Shown here piece after piece: positions 22,681 through 31,553 of a stretch of 35,984 nt of DNA. Origin of the DNA: Verrucomicrobiota bacterium (lineage in GTDB: Bacteria > Verrucomicrobiota > Verrucomicrobiia > Chthoniobacterales > Chthoniobacteraceae); assembly GCA_014189875.1 (NCBI GenBank), contig BJFP01000002.1:1-35984 (forward strand). Reading direction: 5' to 3'. Within the stretch, counting starts at the first letter, position 1. Each line of letters starts with the position of its first letter. The position numbers and the translations under genes are program-made. The notes under the pieces are model-generated. The model worked only from the letters and a program-made list of their open reading frames with translations, ran no database searches and was not told the origin of the DNA.

Positions 22681-25600
22681 ATGAATATCTCCATCACATT
22701 TCAGGAAAGCCATGCGCAGGTCTGCGCCCTCATCGCGGATTTTCGCGAGCGCGAGGCGTTCTACCTCTCTGCGGAATACCAGGAGGCCGAGGCGAGGCAG
22801 GACTTCATTGATAAGTTCTGGATCGCGCTCGGCTGGGATGTGCGGCATGATCGGCAGAAGAATCCTTACGAGCAGGAGGTGAAGGTCGAGCGCGGCGTAT
22901 CGGTGGTCACCGGGCTGGCGCAGAAGAAAGCCGACTACGCCTTCTTCCTCGGGCCGGACTACCGCATCCCGCGCTTCTTCTGCGAGGCGAAGAAGCCCTC
23001 CGTGAAAATCCGCGAGGACCGCGACGCGCATTTCCAGACGCACCGCTACGGATACAGTGCGAAGACCAAGCTCTCCGTGCTGTTCGACTTTGAGGAGCTG
23101 GTCATCGTGGACTGCCGCCGCAAGCCGAATGTGGACTTCGCGCTCACCGCAGCGCACCGCAGCTATTGCTACGGGGACTTCGAGGACGAGGCGAAGTTTG
23201 GCGAGATCTACTGGCTCTTCTCCCGCGAGGCCGTCGGCGACGGAAAGCTGGATGCCTACGTGGCTGCGATGCCGAAGGTGAAGAAGACCGGCAAGCAGGC
23301 CGGCGCGCAGCGTGGCAGCGATTCGCAGACGGTTGACGACTCCTTTCTGGACGATCTGGAAAGATACCGCAGCGAACTCGCGCGGATGCTGAAGAACCGG
23401 AACGCGGAACTCGACGGCGACACGCTCACCGAGCTGGTGCAGCGCATCTTGGATCGGCTCGTCTTTCTCCGCTTCTTGGAGGACAAGCTCATCGAGACCG
23501 AGCACTCCGTCCATGAGTTCACGAAGACCGCGGAGGGACAGGGCTGGGCACGCTTCCTCACCGTCTCTCGCAAGCTCGATGCGCGCTACAACGGCGTCGT
23601 ATTCAAGGAGCACCCGCTGCTCGACGGCGGCACGCTCACGGTGGACGACGGCGACTTCCTCGCCATCTGCAAGGAACTCTCCCACGAGCGCACGCCGTAC
23701 GACTTCAACGCCATCCCTGTCCACATCCTCGGGAGCATCTACGAGCGCTTCCTCGGAACCGTCATCACGACGACGGACAAGCGCGCGAAGCCCGAGCTGA
23801 AGCCCGAGGTGCGCAAGGCGGGCGGCGTCTATTACACACCGGAATACATCGTCCGCTACATCTGCGAGCAGACGGTGGGAAAGCTCATCGAGGGAAAAAC
23901 TCCCGCGCAGATCGAGAAGATGCGCTTTGCCGACATCGCATGCGGCTCCGGCAGTTTCCTCCTCGGTATCTTCGATCTCCTGCTGCGCCACCACGGGCGC
24001 TGGTATGCCGCGAATCCCGACGCCGCGCGGAAGGAAAACCTCGCACCCTCGACGAAGAACAAAAAGCGGAGGAAGGAATTCATCCCCGCAGTGGTCGAGC
24101 GCGAGGGCCTCCTCTGCCTCACGCTGGAGAAGAAACGGCAGATCCTGCTGAACAACATCTACGGCGTGGACCTCGACTCGCAGGCCGTCGAGGTCGCGCA
24201 GCTCTCGCTCTACCTGAAGCTGCTGGAGGACGAGACCACCGCGAGCACGCGCGACGACTACCTCGCCTTCCACGAGGCGCTGCTCCCGCCGCTCGGCGGC
24301 AACATCAAGTGCGGCAATTCGCTCGTCGGCACGGACATTCTTTACGGCCAGTTTGAATTCTCCGCCGAGGAGGAGCGCAAGCTGCGCCCGATGGATTTCG
24401 AAAGCGCCTTTCCGCAGGTCTTCGCCCCGAAGTGGAGCGGCGCGGATCGCGTGAAGGACGACGCGGACGGCTTCCATGTGGAAGTCGGTCCCGAGCCGCA
24501 GCGGGAAGCCGTGGACTACTCCGAGCGCAAGCCGGTGAAGGAGGAGAAACCGAAGGCGCAGCCGGTGAGCGGAGGCTTCGATGCCATTGTGGGGAATCCG
24601 CCGTATGTGCGGCAGGAAGGACTCGGGTTCATCAAGAAATACCTCTCCACGCACTACGAGAGCTACGAGAGCACGGCGGACCTCTTCACCTATTTCATGG
24701 AGCGCTCCGTCCGGGAGTTGGTGCGGGAAGAAGGGCGGTTTGCCTACATCGTTTCGAGCAGCTTCCTGCGCACCGCCTACGGCGAGAAACTGCGCTCGGC
24801 GTTGAAACGCCATGCGAGCATCGAACGCATTGTGGACTTTGGCGGGCTGCCGGTCTTCGAGAGCGCAAAGGACACCTACGTTTGCATCCCGATTCTCAGC
24901 AAGACGCCGCAGGCGCAGCGCGTGGAGATCGCGCGTGTCGAATCCCTCAAGCAGACGGACTGGTCTGCGGCACTATCGAAGTGTGACTATACCATTCCCC
25001 ACTCGCGGCTCTCCGCGCGTGCCTGGTCACTGGATACCGACGCTCAGGATGCGCTGTTCACGAAGGTGATGAAGACCGGGAAGGCGCTCGGACAGTATCT
25101 CGGCGGCAAGATGTTCTACGGCATTAAGACGGGATTGAACGAGGCATTCGTGATCACCGACGAGAAGCGAAACGAACTCGTTCGGAACACAGCGACAGCG
25201 CCGCTCATCCATCCCGTCGTCGGCGGGGAGAATATCCGCCGCTATGTCATTGAGCATGATGGCGAGCATCTGATCGTGATGCCGTCCGGATGGACTCGCG
25301 CAAAGATGACCGAGGCAGGACTGTCTGTGCGAAGAGAGAGCGAAGCATGGGCGTGGTTGGAATCAAAACATCCGTCGCTCGCGGTGCACTTGGCACCATT
25401 TGAAGCCGCATGTCGGAAACGGGAGGACCAAGGGGATTATTGGTGGGAACTGCGCTCTTGCGATTACTACGGCTCCTTGGAAGCGCCGAAGATTGTCTTC
25501 CCGGATATTTGCAAAGGCCCACGGTTCTCATTCGATCGCAGCGGTACCTACCTGAAGAACACCGCCTATTGCCTCGGCAGCGACAGCCTTTACCTCCTCG

Positions 25601-25950
25601 CCGTGCTCAACAGCCGGCTCTTCTGGTTCACGATTGCGCGACTGAGCATCCCATTTGGCATTCGCGCCGGGGAATTCCGCTATCGCCTCATTTATCAATA
25701 CATGGAGCACGTGCCTATCCGCGTGCTCGACCTCGCCATCCCCGCGCAGAAAGCCCAGCACGACCGGATGGTGCAGCTCGTGGAGCAGATGCTGAAGACG
25801 AAGGCGCAGGTCTCCACCGCGAAGACCGAGAGCGAACGAACTTACCTCGAAGACAAATGCGCCGGACTGGACCGGCAGATAGACCAACTGACCTATGACA
25901 TCTACGACCTCACACCCGAAGAAGTCGCGCTCGTCGAACAGAGAAAGTAA
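22681..25950 (+). CDS. Type IIG restriction-modification enzyme (nuclease-methyltransferase fusion)
   Basis: The 1089-residue product starts at MNISITFQESHAQV; an in-frame ATG at 22627 is less likely. The N-terminal domain has a PD-(D/E)xK-type nuclease pattern, D85 in KKADYAFF and E102-A-K104 in RFFCEAKKPS. A helical connector follows (about 190-380). The gamma-class N6-adenine methyltransferase domain has SAM motif DIACGSGSF (418-426) and catalytic motif NPPY (639-642). The C-terminal third (from about 760) contains TRD-like segments (FYGIKTGLNEAFVI, LKNTAYCLGSDSLYLLAVLNS) and an end coiled coil. One chain therefore both cuts and methylates DNA, with one specificity domain. No separate R, M or S gene accompanies it. 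Confidence 0.9.
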   Translation: MNISITFQESHAQVCALIADFREREAFYLSAEYQEAEARQDFIDKFWIALGWDVRHDRQKNPYEQEVKVERGVSVVTGLAQKKADYAFFLGPDYRIPRFFCEAKKPSVKIREDRDAHFQTHRYGYSAKTKLSVLFDFEELVIVDCRRKPNVDFALTAAHRSYCYGDFEDEAKFGEIYWLFSREAVGDGKLDAYVAAMPKVKKTGKQAGAQRGSDSQTVDDSFLDDLERYRSELARMLKNRNAELDGDTLTELVQRILDRLVFLRFLEDKLIETEHSVHEFTKTAEGQGWARFLTVSRKLDARYNGVVFKEHPLLDGGTLTVDDGDFLAICKELSHERTPYDFNAIPVHILGSIYERFLGTVITTTDKRAKPELKPEVRKAGGVYYTPEYIVRYICEQTVGKLIEGKTPAQIEKMRFADIACGSGSFLLGIFDLLLRHHGRWYAANPDAARKENLAPSTKNKKRRKEFIPAVVEREGLLCLTLEKKRQILLNNIYGVDLDSQAVEVAQLSLYLKLLEDETTASTRDDYLAFHEALLPPLGGNIKCGNSLVGTDILYGQFEFSAEEERKLRPMDFESAFPQVFAPKWSGADRVKDDADGFHVEVGPEPQREAVDYSERKPVKEEKPKAQPVSGGFDAIVGNPPYVRQEGLGFIKKYLSTHYESYESTADLFTYFMERSVRELVREEGRFAYIVSSSFLRTAYGEKLRSALKRHASIERIVDFGGLPVFESAKDTYVCIPILSKTPQAQRVEIARVESLKQTDWSAALSKCDYTIPHSRLSARAWSLDTDAQDALFTKVMKTGKALGQYLGGKMFYGIKTGLNEAFVITDEKRNELVRNTATAPLIHPVVGGENIRRYVIEHDGEHLIVMPSGWTRAKMTEAGLSVRRESEAWAWLESKHPSLAVHLAPFEAACRKREDQGDYWWELRSCDYYGSLEAPKIVFPDICKGPRFSFDRSGTYLKNTAYCLGSDSLYLLAVLNSRLFWFTIARLSIPFGIRAGEFRYRLIYQYMEHVPIRVLDLAIPAQKAQHDRMVQLVEQMLKTKAQVSTAKTESERTYLEDKCAGLDRQIDQLTYDIYDLTPEEVALVEQRK

Positions 25951-26020
25951 CCGCGAAGGAACGAAGCAGCGAAGGGATGCCGGGCGCTCGTGCGTTTCCT
26001 CGCGCACTTCGCTGCTTCAC
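25951..26020. repeat. Octad inverted-repeat element, GCGAAGGA / CGCTGCTT
   Basis: The left arm has GCGAAGGA, ACGAAGCA, GCGAAGGG with an 8-nt period. The right arm is its complement (GCACTTCGCTGCTTCAC). GAAGCAGCGAAG (25963-25974) and CTTCGCTGCTTC (26007-26018) are a perfect 12-bp inverted repeat with a 32-nt loop. It begins at the base after the restriction-modification stop codon and could act as a 3' hairpin for that mRNA, though no T-tract follows. Confidence 0.8.
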
Positions 26021-26071
26021 GGTGCCAATCCCGCCGGTGCCGCCGCGCGCCGCCAACGGTGGCGCACGGGG

Positions 26072-26431
26072 ATGCCCGAGCCGATCCCGATGGCGAAGAT
26101 TCATCCCTCGCTGCGTGAACTCCCGCGGCTGGAACGGGAAACCTGCCTGACGCCCTACGTGATCGCGGATGCCATCTGCCGGGAGGCGCGATACCTCACC
26201 GGCAGCGATGTGCCGATGGGATACGAGACATGGCTCGTGCGTCGAGCCCGCCAGCTCTACGCGATGAATCCAGGATTCAACCGCCGCCTGCGCGCGGACT
26301 CCGGTTGCGATTGTCTCTACGCCTTTCTCCGCCACTGGATCACCGCCCGATTGAAGCGGGAACACCCGCGCCTCGCCCGGCAACTGCCGGAGAGCTACGC
26401 CATCGGCGTCGCGCCCAGTGTGACCCTCTGA
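26072..26431 (+). CDS. Small hypothetical protein
   Basis: The 119-residue product starts MPEPIPMAKIHPSL; ATG 26090 (MAKIHPSL) is an equally plausible start. It is helical and basic (YETWLVRRARQLYAMNPGFNRRLRAD, then YAFLRHWITARLKREHPRLARQL), with three cysteines and no signal peptide. I do not recognise a family. It follows the restriction-modification gene by 121 bp, across the octad element. A functional link to restriction is possible but unsupported. Confidence 0.55.
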   Translation: MPEPIPMAKIHPSLRELPRLERETCLTPYVIADAICREARYLTGSDVPMGYETWLVRRARQLYAMNPGFNRRLRADSGCDCLYAFLRHWITARLKREHPRLARQLPESYAIGVAPSVTL

Positions 26432-26474
26432 TGCACAGTGCGCCGCGCGTCCGGAGAACGCAGGCAAGGTGTAA

Positions 26475-26777
26475 TGCCTCGATGAAAAGACGGGCAGGCC
26501 GCACTGGATTCACGAGACGAACAGCGAGACCTGGAGCGCGCCGTTCGTGGCCGACGGCAAGGTGTATGTCTGCACGAAGAGCAAGCTCATCACATTTGCC
26601 GCTGGCGAAGAGCGCAAGGTGCTCTCCGAAGTCCTGCTTGGATCGAGCGCGTATTCGACGCCGGTCGCGACGAATGGCACGCTGGTCGTGTGTTCACAGA
26701 GCTACATCTGGGCAGTGCAAAAAGGCGCGAGGCCTGCGGTGGCGACTGCCGCAATCGGAACCCCGGCGAGCAAGTGA
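26475..26777 (+). pseudogene. C-terminal remnant of a PQQ-like beta-propeller protein
   Basis: The frame reads CLDEKTGRPHWIHETNSETW, then APFVADGKVYVCTKSKLITF and TPVATNGTLVVCSQSYIWAV before a TGA. This is the outer-membrane BamB/PQQ-propeller repeat pattern (LDxKTGxxxWxxxT, then SxPxVADGKVYV), with about two blades surviving. A TAA stands directly before the first codon of the remnant, so nothing upstream can be read through. A GTG at 26547 could start a 76-codon frame, but it would have no domain context. The upstream bases 26432-26474 carry nothing recognisable. Confidence 0.7.
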
Positions 26778-26937
26778 ATGGGCGTTCTGCGGGTGGATTT
26801 CGGCTGCTATGTCGCTGCATTTCTCCAGTGAAAATCAGCGCAGCAGGTTCCTTCGCCGCAGCGTCCGTCCCTCCGTTGCAAAAAACTGCGCTCGCCGATT
26901 GACGAACCGGCTTCCCCATCTACTTTCCGCGCCCACC

Positions 26938-27321
26938 ATGTCAACCAACCTATCCTCACTCGACCGTATCGCAGACCTCAAAGCCCAGATCGCAGCCATC
27001 GAACAAGGCGCAATCCGCGAACTCATCGAGAAGCGCAACACGCTGAGCCGCGAACTCGCCGCTGTGGACGCGGAGATCGCCCGGCTCACCGGCAAGCCCG
27101 TGGACGGTGCGAAGCCCCGCGCTTCAGCCCCGAAGGCCGCGGGCAAGTCGCCCTCGCTCCAGGAACTGAAGGCGATCATCGCCGCGGATCCCGAAAAGAC
27201 CCTCAACATCCGCAAGGGCGGCTACGACCTGCGAAACATCAAGGTTCTCGCGCAGGCTAATCCCGGCCTCCTCCAGCTCGGCGGCAAAGGCGCGTGGCCG
27301 ACTGTGAAGCTGATGAAGTAG
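26938..27321 (+). CDS. Small coiled-coil protein of unknown function
   Basis: The 127-residue product has an N-terminal coiled coil (about 5-52: RIADLKAQIAAIEQGAIREL, then EKRNTLSRELAAVDAEIARL). A Lys/Pro/Ala-rich hinge follows (about 53-75), then a compact basic C-terminal domain (ELKAIIAADPEKTLNIRKGG, ending GGKGAWPTVKLMK). Coiled coil plus basic tail is reminiscent of small nucleoid-binding or H-NS-like proteins, but no H-NS signature is present, so that is only an idea. A strong terminator follows 20 bp after the stop, marking a monocistronic unit. Confidence 0.7.
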   Translation: MSTNLSSLDRIADLKAQIAAIEQGAIRELIEKRNTLSRELAAVDAEIARLTGKPVDGAKPRASAPKAAGKSPSLQELKAIIAADPEKTLNIRKGGYDLRNIKVLAQANPGLLQLGGKGAWPTVKLMK

Positions 27322-27341
27322 TTTCACCGGTTTCCACTTTG

Positions 27342-27385
27342 AGGGCCTCGATTGACCTGCGTGTTGATCGAGGCCCTTTGTTTTT
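27342..27385 (+). terminator. Rho-independent terminator after the coiled-coil gene
   Basis: AGGGCCTCGAT (27342-27352) and ATCGAGGCCCT (27367-27377) form a perfect 11-bp stem with a 14-nt loop. TTGTTTTT follows (27378-27385). It insulates the act operon from upstream transcription. Confidence 0.92.
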
Positions 27386-27483
27386 CGCGAGCGTGCTGGC
27401 GCGTCGGAGTCGGCGTATCGGTGCGAAAAAGCAGACGCTGCGGGAGCGGAATTACCGGGGAAAATCTGCATCGTGAAAGATGC

Positions 27484-27501
27484 TTGTGAAATTTTTCACA
27501 A
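27484..27501. promoter_or_regulatory. CRP/FNR-family binding site upstream of actA
   Basis: TTGTGAA-ATTT-TTCACAA is a perfect palindrome. It contains TGTGA-N6-TCACA (27485-27500), the exact CRP consensus half-sites at exact spacing. It lies 112 bp before the actA ATG in the otherwise gene-free 27386-27612. FNR would prefer TTGAT-N4-ATCAA, so a CRP-like member fits better. I could not place confident -35/-10 boxes around it. Confidence 0.65.
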
Positions 27502-27612
27502 AGTTCTTGCATCCGTTTCGGAATTCCCCAAAAGTCGGCTCTTCACCACTCACGCCAACCACCAGCCGACCCACTTTGAAAATCGTCTGCAACCAGATTT
27601 CTGCCTGAGGTT

Positions 27613-28287
27613 ATGCCGCAGATTTTTCCTCGCAGCAGCAATTTCATCCCCCTGCAAATCGCCATCGTCCTCGGCGTGATGACCGCTGGCGCGCTGGGCG
27701 CTTTTTGGTACTACTGGACGCCGAAGTACACGCGGGTGGGCTATCAGCCGGCGCAGCCGATTCCGTTTTCGCATAAAGTTCACGCGGGGCAGTTGCAGAT
27801 GGACTGTCGGTATTGCCACAGCTTCGTGGAGTCGGCGGCGCACTCGAATATCCCGACGGCGCAGGTGTGCATGAGCTGCCATTCGCAGGTGCAGAAGGAC
27901 AACCCGAAGCTCGCGCCGCTGCGTGAGGCATGGGAGACGGGCAAGCCGGTGCAGTGGGTGCAGATCCACAAGGCTCCCGATTACGTTTATTTCAACCACT
28001 CGGTGCATGTGAACCGCGGCGTGTCGTGCGTGAGCTGCCACGGTCGCGTGGATCAGATGGATGTGGTGTATCAGGCGGAGTCGCACGCGATGAAATTTTG
28101 CCTCGACTGCCACCGCGCGCCGGAGAACGGCCTGCGTCCGCTGGACAAGGTGACCGACCTCGGCTGGACTGCGACGCCGAAGGGCAAGGAGAGCAAGCAG
28201 CAGGCGCAGCTTGATCTCGGCAACGAACTTAAAACCCAGCGCGGAGTGAATCCCCCCGTCGCCAACTGTGCTGGCTGCCACCGATGA
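27613..28287 (+). CDS. actA: Alternative complex III subunit A, pentaheme cytochrome c
   Basis: The 224-residue product has one N-terminal membrane anchor (about 12-35). It has five CxxCH heme sites: CRYCH 65-69, CMSCH 86-90, CVSCH 139-143, CLDCH 163-167 and CAGCH 219-223. ActA is the pentaheme periplasmic subunit that passes electrons from the iron-sulfur subunit towards the electron acceptor. The gene overlaps actB by 4 bp (ATGA) and is first in actABCDEF. The CRP-type palindrome lies upstream. Confidence 0.95.
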   Translation: MPQIFPRSSNFIPLQIAIVLGVMTAGALGAFWYYWTPKYTRVGYQPAQPIPFSHKVHAGQLQMDCRYCHSFVESAAHSNIPTAQVCMSCHSQVQKDNPKLAPLREAWETGKPVQWVQIHKAPDYVYFNHSVHVNRGVSCVSCHGRVDQMDVVYQAESHAMKFCLDCHRAPENGLRPLDKVTDLGWTATPKGKESKQQAQLDLGNELKTQRGVNPPVANCAGCHR

Positions 28288-31200
28288 GCAAACGAATCCT
28301 CAATCATCCCGCGGAAAACGAGACCGGTCCGAAATACTGGCGCAGCCTCGGCCAGGTCGCCGACACGCCGGAATTCAAGTCGTGGGTCGCCCGGGAATTT
28401 CCCGAGGGCGCTTCGGAACTCGATACGGAGACGAGCCGTCGCAGCTTCATGAAGTACATGGCGGCGAGCGCAGCGCTCGCGGGCCTGTCGCTCAGTGCAT
28501 GCCGCCGTGAGGAGAAAAATCTCGTGCCGTTTTCGCGCGGCGTGGAGTGGAGCGTGCCGGGCAAGCCGGTCTTTTACGCGACCTCGCGTCCGCATCGCCG
28601 TGGCGCGCAGCCGCTCGTGGTTGCGACGCATGACGGACGCCCGACGAAGGTCGAGGGTAATCCCATTCACCCGGCGTGCGCCGGCAAGACGGACATCCAC
28701 AGCCAGGCTTCGCTGCTGGACATGTATGATCCGGATCGCTCGCGGCATTTCCGTGAGGATGGAAAGGTCGTCGAGGAAAAGGGTTTCACCGCGGCACTCG
28801 AGGCGATGGTGAAGGGCGCAAGCGACGGCAGCGGCATCGCATTTCTCACGGAGCATTTCACGTCCCCGACTTTCCGCCGGTTGCGCGACGAACTCTCGGC
28901 GAAGATGCCGAAGGCGCTGTGGGCCGAATACGAGCCGCTAGGCGGCGAAGAGGCACGGGTCGCGAATGAGGCCGCGTTCGGCATGGGAATGCGCGCTATT
29001 CCGAATTTGGAAAAAGCGGACGCTATCCTCTCGCTCGACTGCGATTTCCTCGGCTTTGACGAAGGTAGCCTCGAAGGCATCGCCTCATTTTCAAAACGCC
29101 GCTCGCCCGAGCAGGAGATGAACAGGCTCTACGTCGTGGAGAACCGCTACACGACGACGGGCGGCATGGCCGATCACCGGCTGCGCGTGAAGGCCGGCAT
29201 GGTCGCGAATGTTGCGCGCCAGCTCGCTGAAATCATCGGGAACAAGACTGGCGACGAGGGGCTGAAGTCGGTCGTTGCGAAGTTCCCGCAGACTCCGGCG
29301 TTCACCGCGGATCAGGGCAAGTGGATCACGGAGGCGGCGGAGGATCTCATCGCGAAAAAAGGCAAGGTGCTCGTGCTCGTCGGCTATCGCCAGCCTGCGG
29401 CGGTGCAGGCGCTCGTGCATTCGATCAATGCGGCGCTCGGCGGGCTCGGCACGACGGTCGTCGGTCGCAAGACTTCCAGCAAGCCGGTGACGACTATCGC
29501 GGATCTTGCGCAGGGAATTTCGGGCGGGAACGTCAAGACGGTCTTCGTCCTCGGTGGAAACCCGGCATTTAATGCGCCCGCGGATCTGAAATTCGCGAAG
29601 CTCCTGCAAAACGTGACGGTGATCCGGCACGGGCTTTACGAGGACGAAACGAGCGTAACCCTCGACGGCGAGAAGCAACATTGGGCGAAGTGGCATGTGC
29701 CCGCCGCGCATTATCTCGAAGCGTGGGGCGACGGTCGCGCGAGCGACAACAGCATCGTCTCGCAGCAGCCGATGATCCTCCCGCTCCACGGCGGATGGTC
29801 GGAGATCCAGCTCCTTAATTTTCTCATCACCGGCAAAAAGAGCGAAGGCCTCGACCTCGTGCAGGCGACCTTCAAGCAGCTTGCGCGCGGCATTGACACT
29901 GAGTCGTGGGCGAAATTCTTGCACGACGGTTACCTCGCGGGCAGTCAGGCGGAGCGCGAGCCGCTTGCGCTGAACGCTGCATCGGTCGCGGAACTGGCCG
30001 CAACTTACAAGTCCGCCGAGGGCATCGAGGTCGTCTTCGCGCCGTGCGCGAAGGTGGACGACGGACGCCACGCGAACAATGGCTGGCTGCAGGAGCTTCC
30101 AGATCCGATCACGAAGCAGACGTGGGACAACGCCGCGCTGGTCAGCCCCGCGACTGCGACGAAGCTCGGTCTGCACGCGAAGCAGGGGAATGGCGAATTT
30201 GTTTTCGACAACGGCGCATGGCTCACCGTCGAGGTGAATGGCGCGTCGCTCGACATCCCGGCGCTGATCATCCCTGGTCACGCGGATGACAGCGTTACGA
30301 TTGCAGTCGGCTATGGCCGCACTTTCGACGGACGCGTGGGCGGACGCACGGGCAACTACATGTCGCACGGCGGATGGTTCGCGAAGATCGGCGGCGTCGG
30401 CTTCAATGCCTACAAGCTGCGCACGATGGCCGCGCACTACATCGCGGGCGGTGCGAAGGTCCGGAAGATTGACGGCAAGGCGTATCCGATCGCGATCACG
30501 CAGGAGCACGGCGCGCTCGAAGGCCGCGGCGCGGATGTCATTCGCGAGGCGACTGCGGAGACGCACAAGCATGAGCCCGGTTTTGCGAAGGATGAGCACT
30601 GGCTTCACGCGCACGGTGCGATGGATGCCGAGGCGGAGAAGCGTGACAAGAAGGGCTACCCGATTCCGCAGAGCGCGTATTCGCATCCTGAGTTTACGGA
30701 CAAGCATCACCAGTGGGGAATGGCGATTGATCTCAGCATTTGCACCGGCTGCTCCGCGTGCATGATCGCCTGCCAGAGCGAAAACAACATCCCGGTCGTC
30801 GGCAAGGAGCAGGTGATCGAGGGCCGCGAGATGCACTGGATCCGCATGGATCGCTATTTCGTGAGCAGCATGAATGCGCGCGAGGACAAGACCATCAACA
30901 TTGATGAGCCGCGCATGGTGATGCAGCCGATGCCCTGCCAGCACTGCGAGAACGCGCCGTGCGAAACGGTGTGCCCGGTGAACGCAACCGTCCACAGCGA
31001 CGACGGCCTGAACATCATGGCCTACAACCGCTGCATCGGCACGCGGTACTGCGCGAACAACTGCCCTTTCAAGGTCCGCCGCTTCAACTTCTTCGACTTC
31101 AACGAGCGCTCGAAGGAGAAATATTTCCGATGGAATCTGATCAACGAAAAGGGAATGCCCGACACGTTGAAGATGTCGAAGAATCCGAACGTCACTGTCC

Positions 31201-31553
31201 GCATGCGTGGCGTCATGGAAAAATGCACGTTCTGCGTGCAGCGCATCCAGGAGGCGAAGATCGCCGCGAAGGTGAAGGCAAAGGACACCGCAGACGTGCA
31301 GGTGCCGACCGACAGCTTCCAGAGCGCGTGCCAGCAGGCGTGCCCGACCGGCGCGATCGCCTTTGGCAACAAGAACGATCCGAAGAGCGCCGTGAGCAAG
31401 ATGAAGGACAACCCGCGCGACTACCGCCTGTTCGATTACATCGGCGTGAATGCGCGCGTGAGCTACCTCGCACGAGTGATGAACCCGAACTTGAAAATGC
31501 CTGACGCACCGAAGGACGCGATCGTGGGCCATGCAAAAGGAGGACACGCGTAA
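28284..31553 (+). CDS. actB: Alternative complex III subunit B, molybdopterin-like plus iron-sulfur protein
   Basis: The 1089-residue product has a twin-arginine signal ([19 protein letters not shown] 52-53), so it is exported folded. Residues about 80-740 form the molybdopterin-oxidoreductase-like domain, which in ACIII carries no molybdenum cofactor. From about 800 the ferredoxin-like domain has four cysteine clusters: [11 protein letters not shown] (820-830), [26 protein letters not shown] and CTFC...CQQACP. These would bind three [4Fe-4S] and one [3Fe-4S] cluster as in known ActB. It takes electrons from the quinol-site subunits and hands them to ActA. TAATG overlap with actC. Confidence 0.95.
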   Translation: MSKRILNHPAENETGPKYWRSLGQVADTPEFKSWVAREFPEGASELDTETSRRSFMKYMAASAALAGLSLSACRREEKNLVPFSRGVEWSVPGKPVFYATSRPHRRGAQPLVVATHDGRPTKVEGNPIHPACAGKTDIHSQASLLDMYDPDRSRHFREDGKVVEEKGFTAALEAMVKGASDGSGIAFLTEHFTSPTFRRLRDELSAKMPKALWAEYEPLGGEEARVANEAAFGMGMRAIPNLEKADAILSLDCDFLGFDEGSLEGIASFSKRRSPEQEMNRLYVVENRYTTTGGMADHRLRVKAGMVANVARQLAEIIGNKTGDEGLKSVVAKFPQTPAFTADQGKWITEAAEDLIAKKGKVLVLVGYRQPAAVQALVHSINAALGGLGTTVVGRKTSSKPVTTIADLAQGISGGNVKTVFVLGGNPAFNAPADLKFAKLLQNVTVIRHGLYEDETSVTLDGEKQHWAKWHVPAAHYLEAWGDGRASDNSIVSQQPMILPLHGGWSEIQLLNFLITGKKSEGLDLVQATFKQLARGIDTESWAKFLHDGYLAGSQAEREPLALNAASVAELAATYKSAEGIEVVFAPCAKVDDGRHANNGWLQELPDPITKQTWDNAALVSPATATKLGLHAKQGNGEFVFDNGAWLTVEVNGASLDIPALIIPGHADDSVTIAVGYGRTFDGRVGGRTGNYMSHGGWFAKIGGVGFNAYKLRTMAAHYIAGGAKVRKIDGKAYPIAITQEHGALEGRGADVIREATAETHKHEPGFAKDEHWLHAHGAMDAEAEKRDKKGYPIPQSAYSHPEFTDKHHQWGMAIDLSICTGCSACMIACQSENNIPVVGKEQVIEGREMHWIRMDRYFVSSMNAREDKTINIDEPRMVMQPMPCQHCENAPCETVCPVNATVHSDDGLNIMAYNRCIGTRYCANNCPFKVRRFNFFDFNERSKEKYFRWNLINEKGMPDTLKMSKNPNVTVRMRGVMEKCTFCVQRIQEAKIAAKVKAKDTADVQVPTDSFQSACQQACPTGAIAFGNKNDPKSAVSKMKDNPRDYRLFDYIGVNARVSYLARVMNPNLKMPDAPKDAIVGHAKGGHA

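Noticed and set aside
22567-24813. A 748-codon open frame on the minus strand
   Set aside because: It lies entirely opposite the type IIG gene, has low-complexity Arg/Glu/Leu-rich sequence with no domain, and arises from high G+C codon bias. The plus-strand frame has clear catalytic motifs.
22681-25950. BREX PglX or a type I HsdM methyltransferase
   Set aside because: An N-terminal nuclease motif (D85, E102-A-K104) and a fused specificity region fit type IIG better, and no other BREX or type I genes are nearby.
26547-26777. A 76-residue protein starting at GTG 26547
   Set aside because: The propeller homology continues upstream of the GTG to a stop codon, so it is better read as a remnant of a longer gene.
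27507-27535. A sigma-70 promoter (TTGCAT) just after the CRP-type site
   Set aside because: No acceptable -10 box lies at 16-18 bp spacing.
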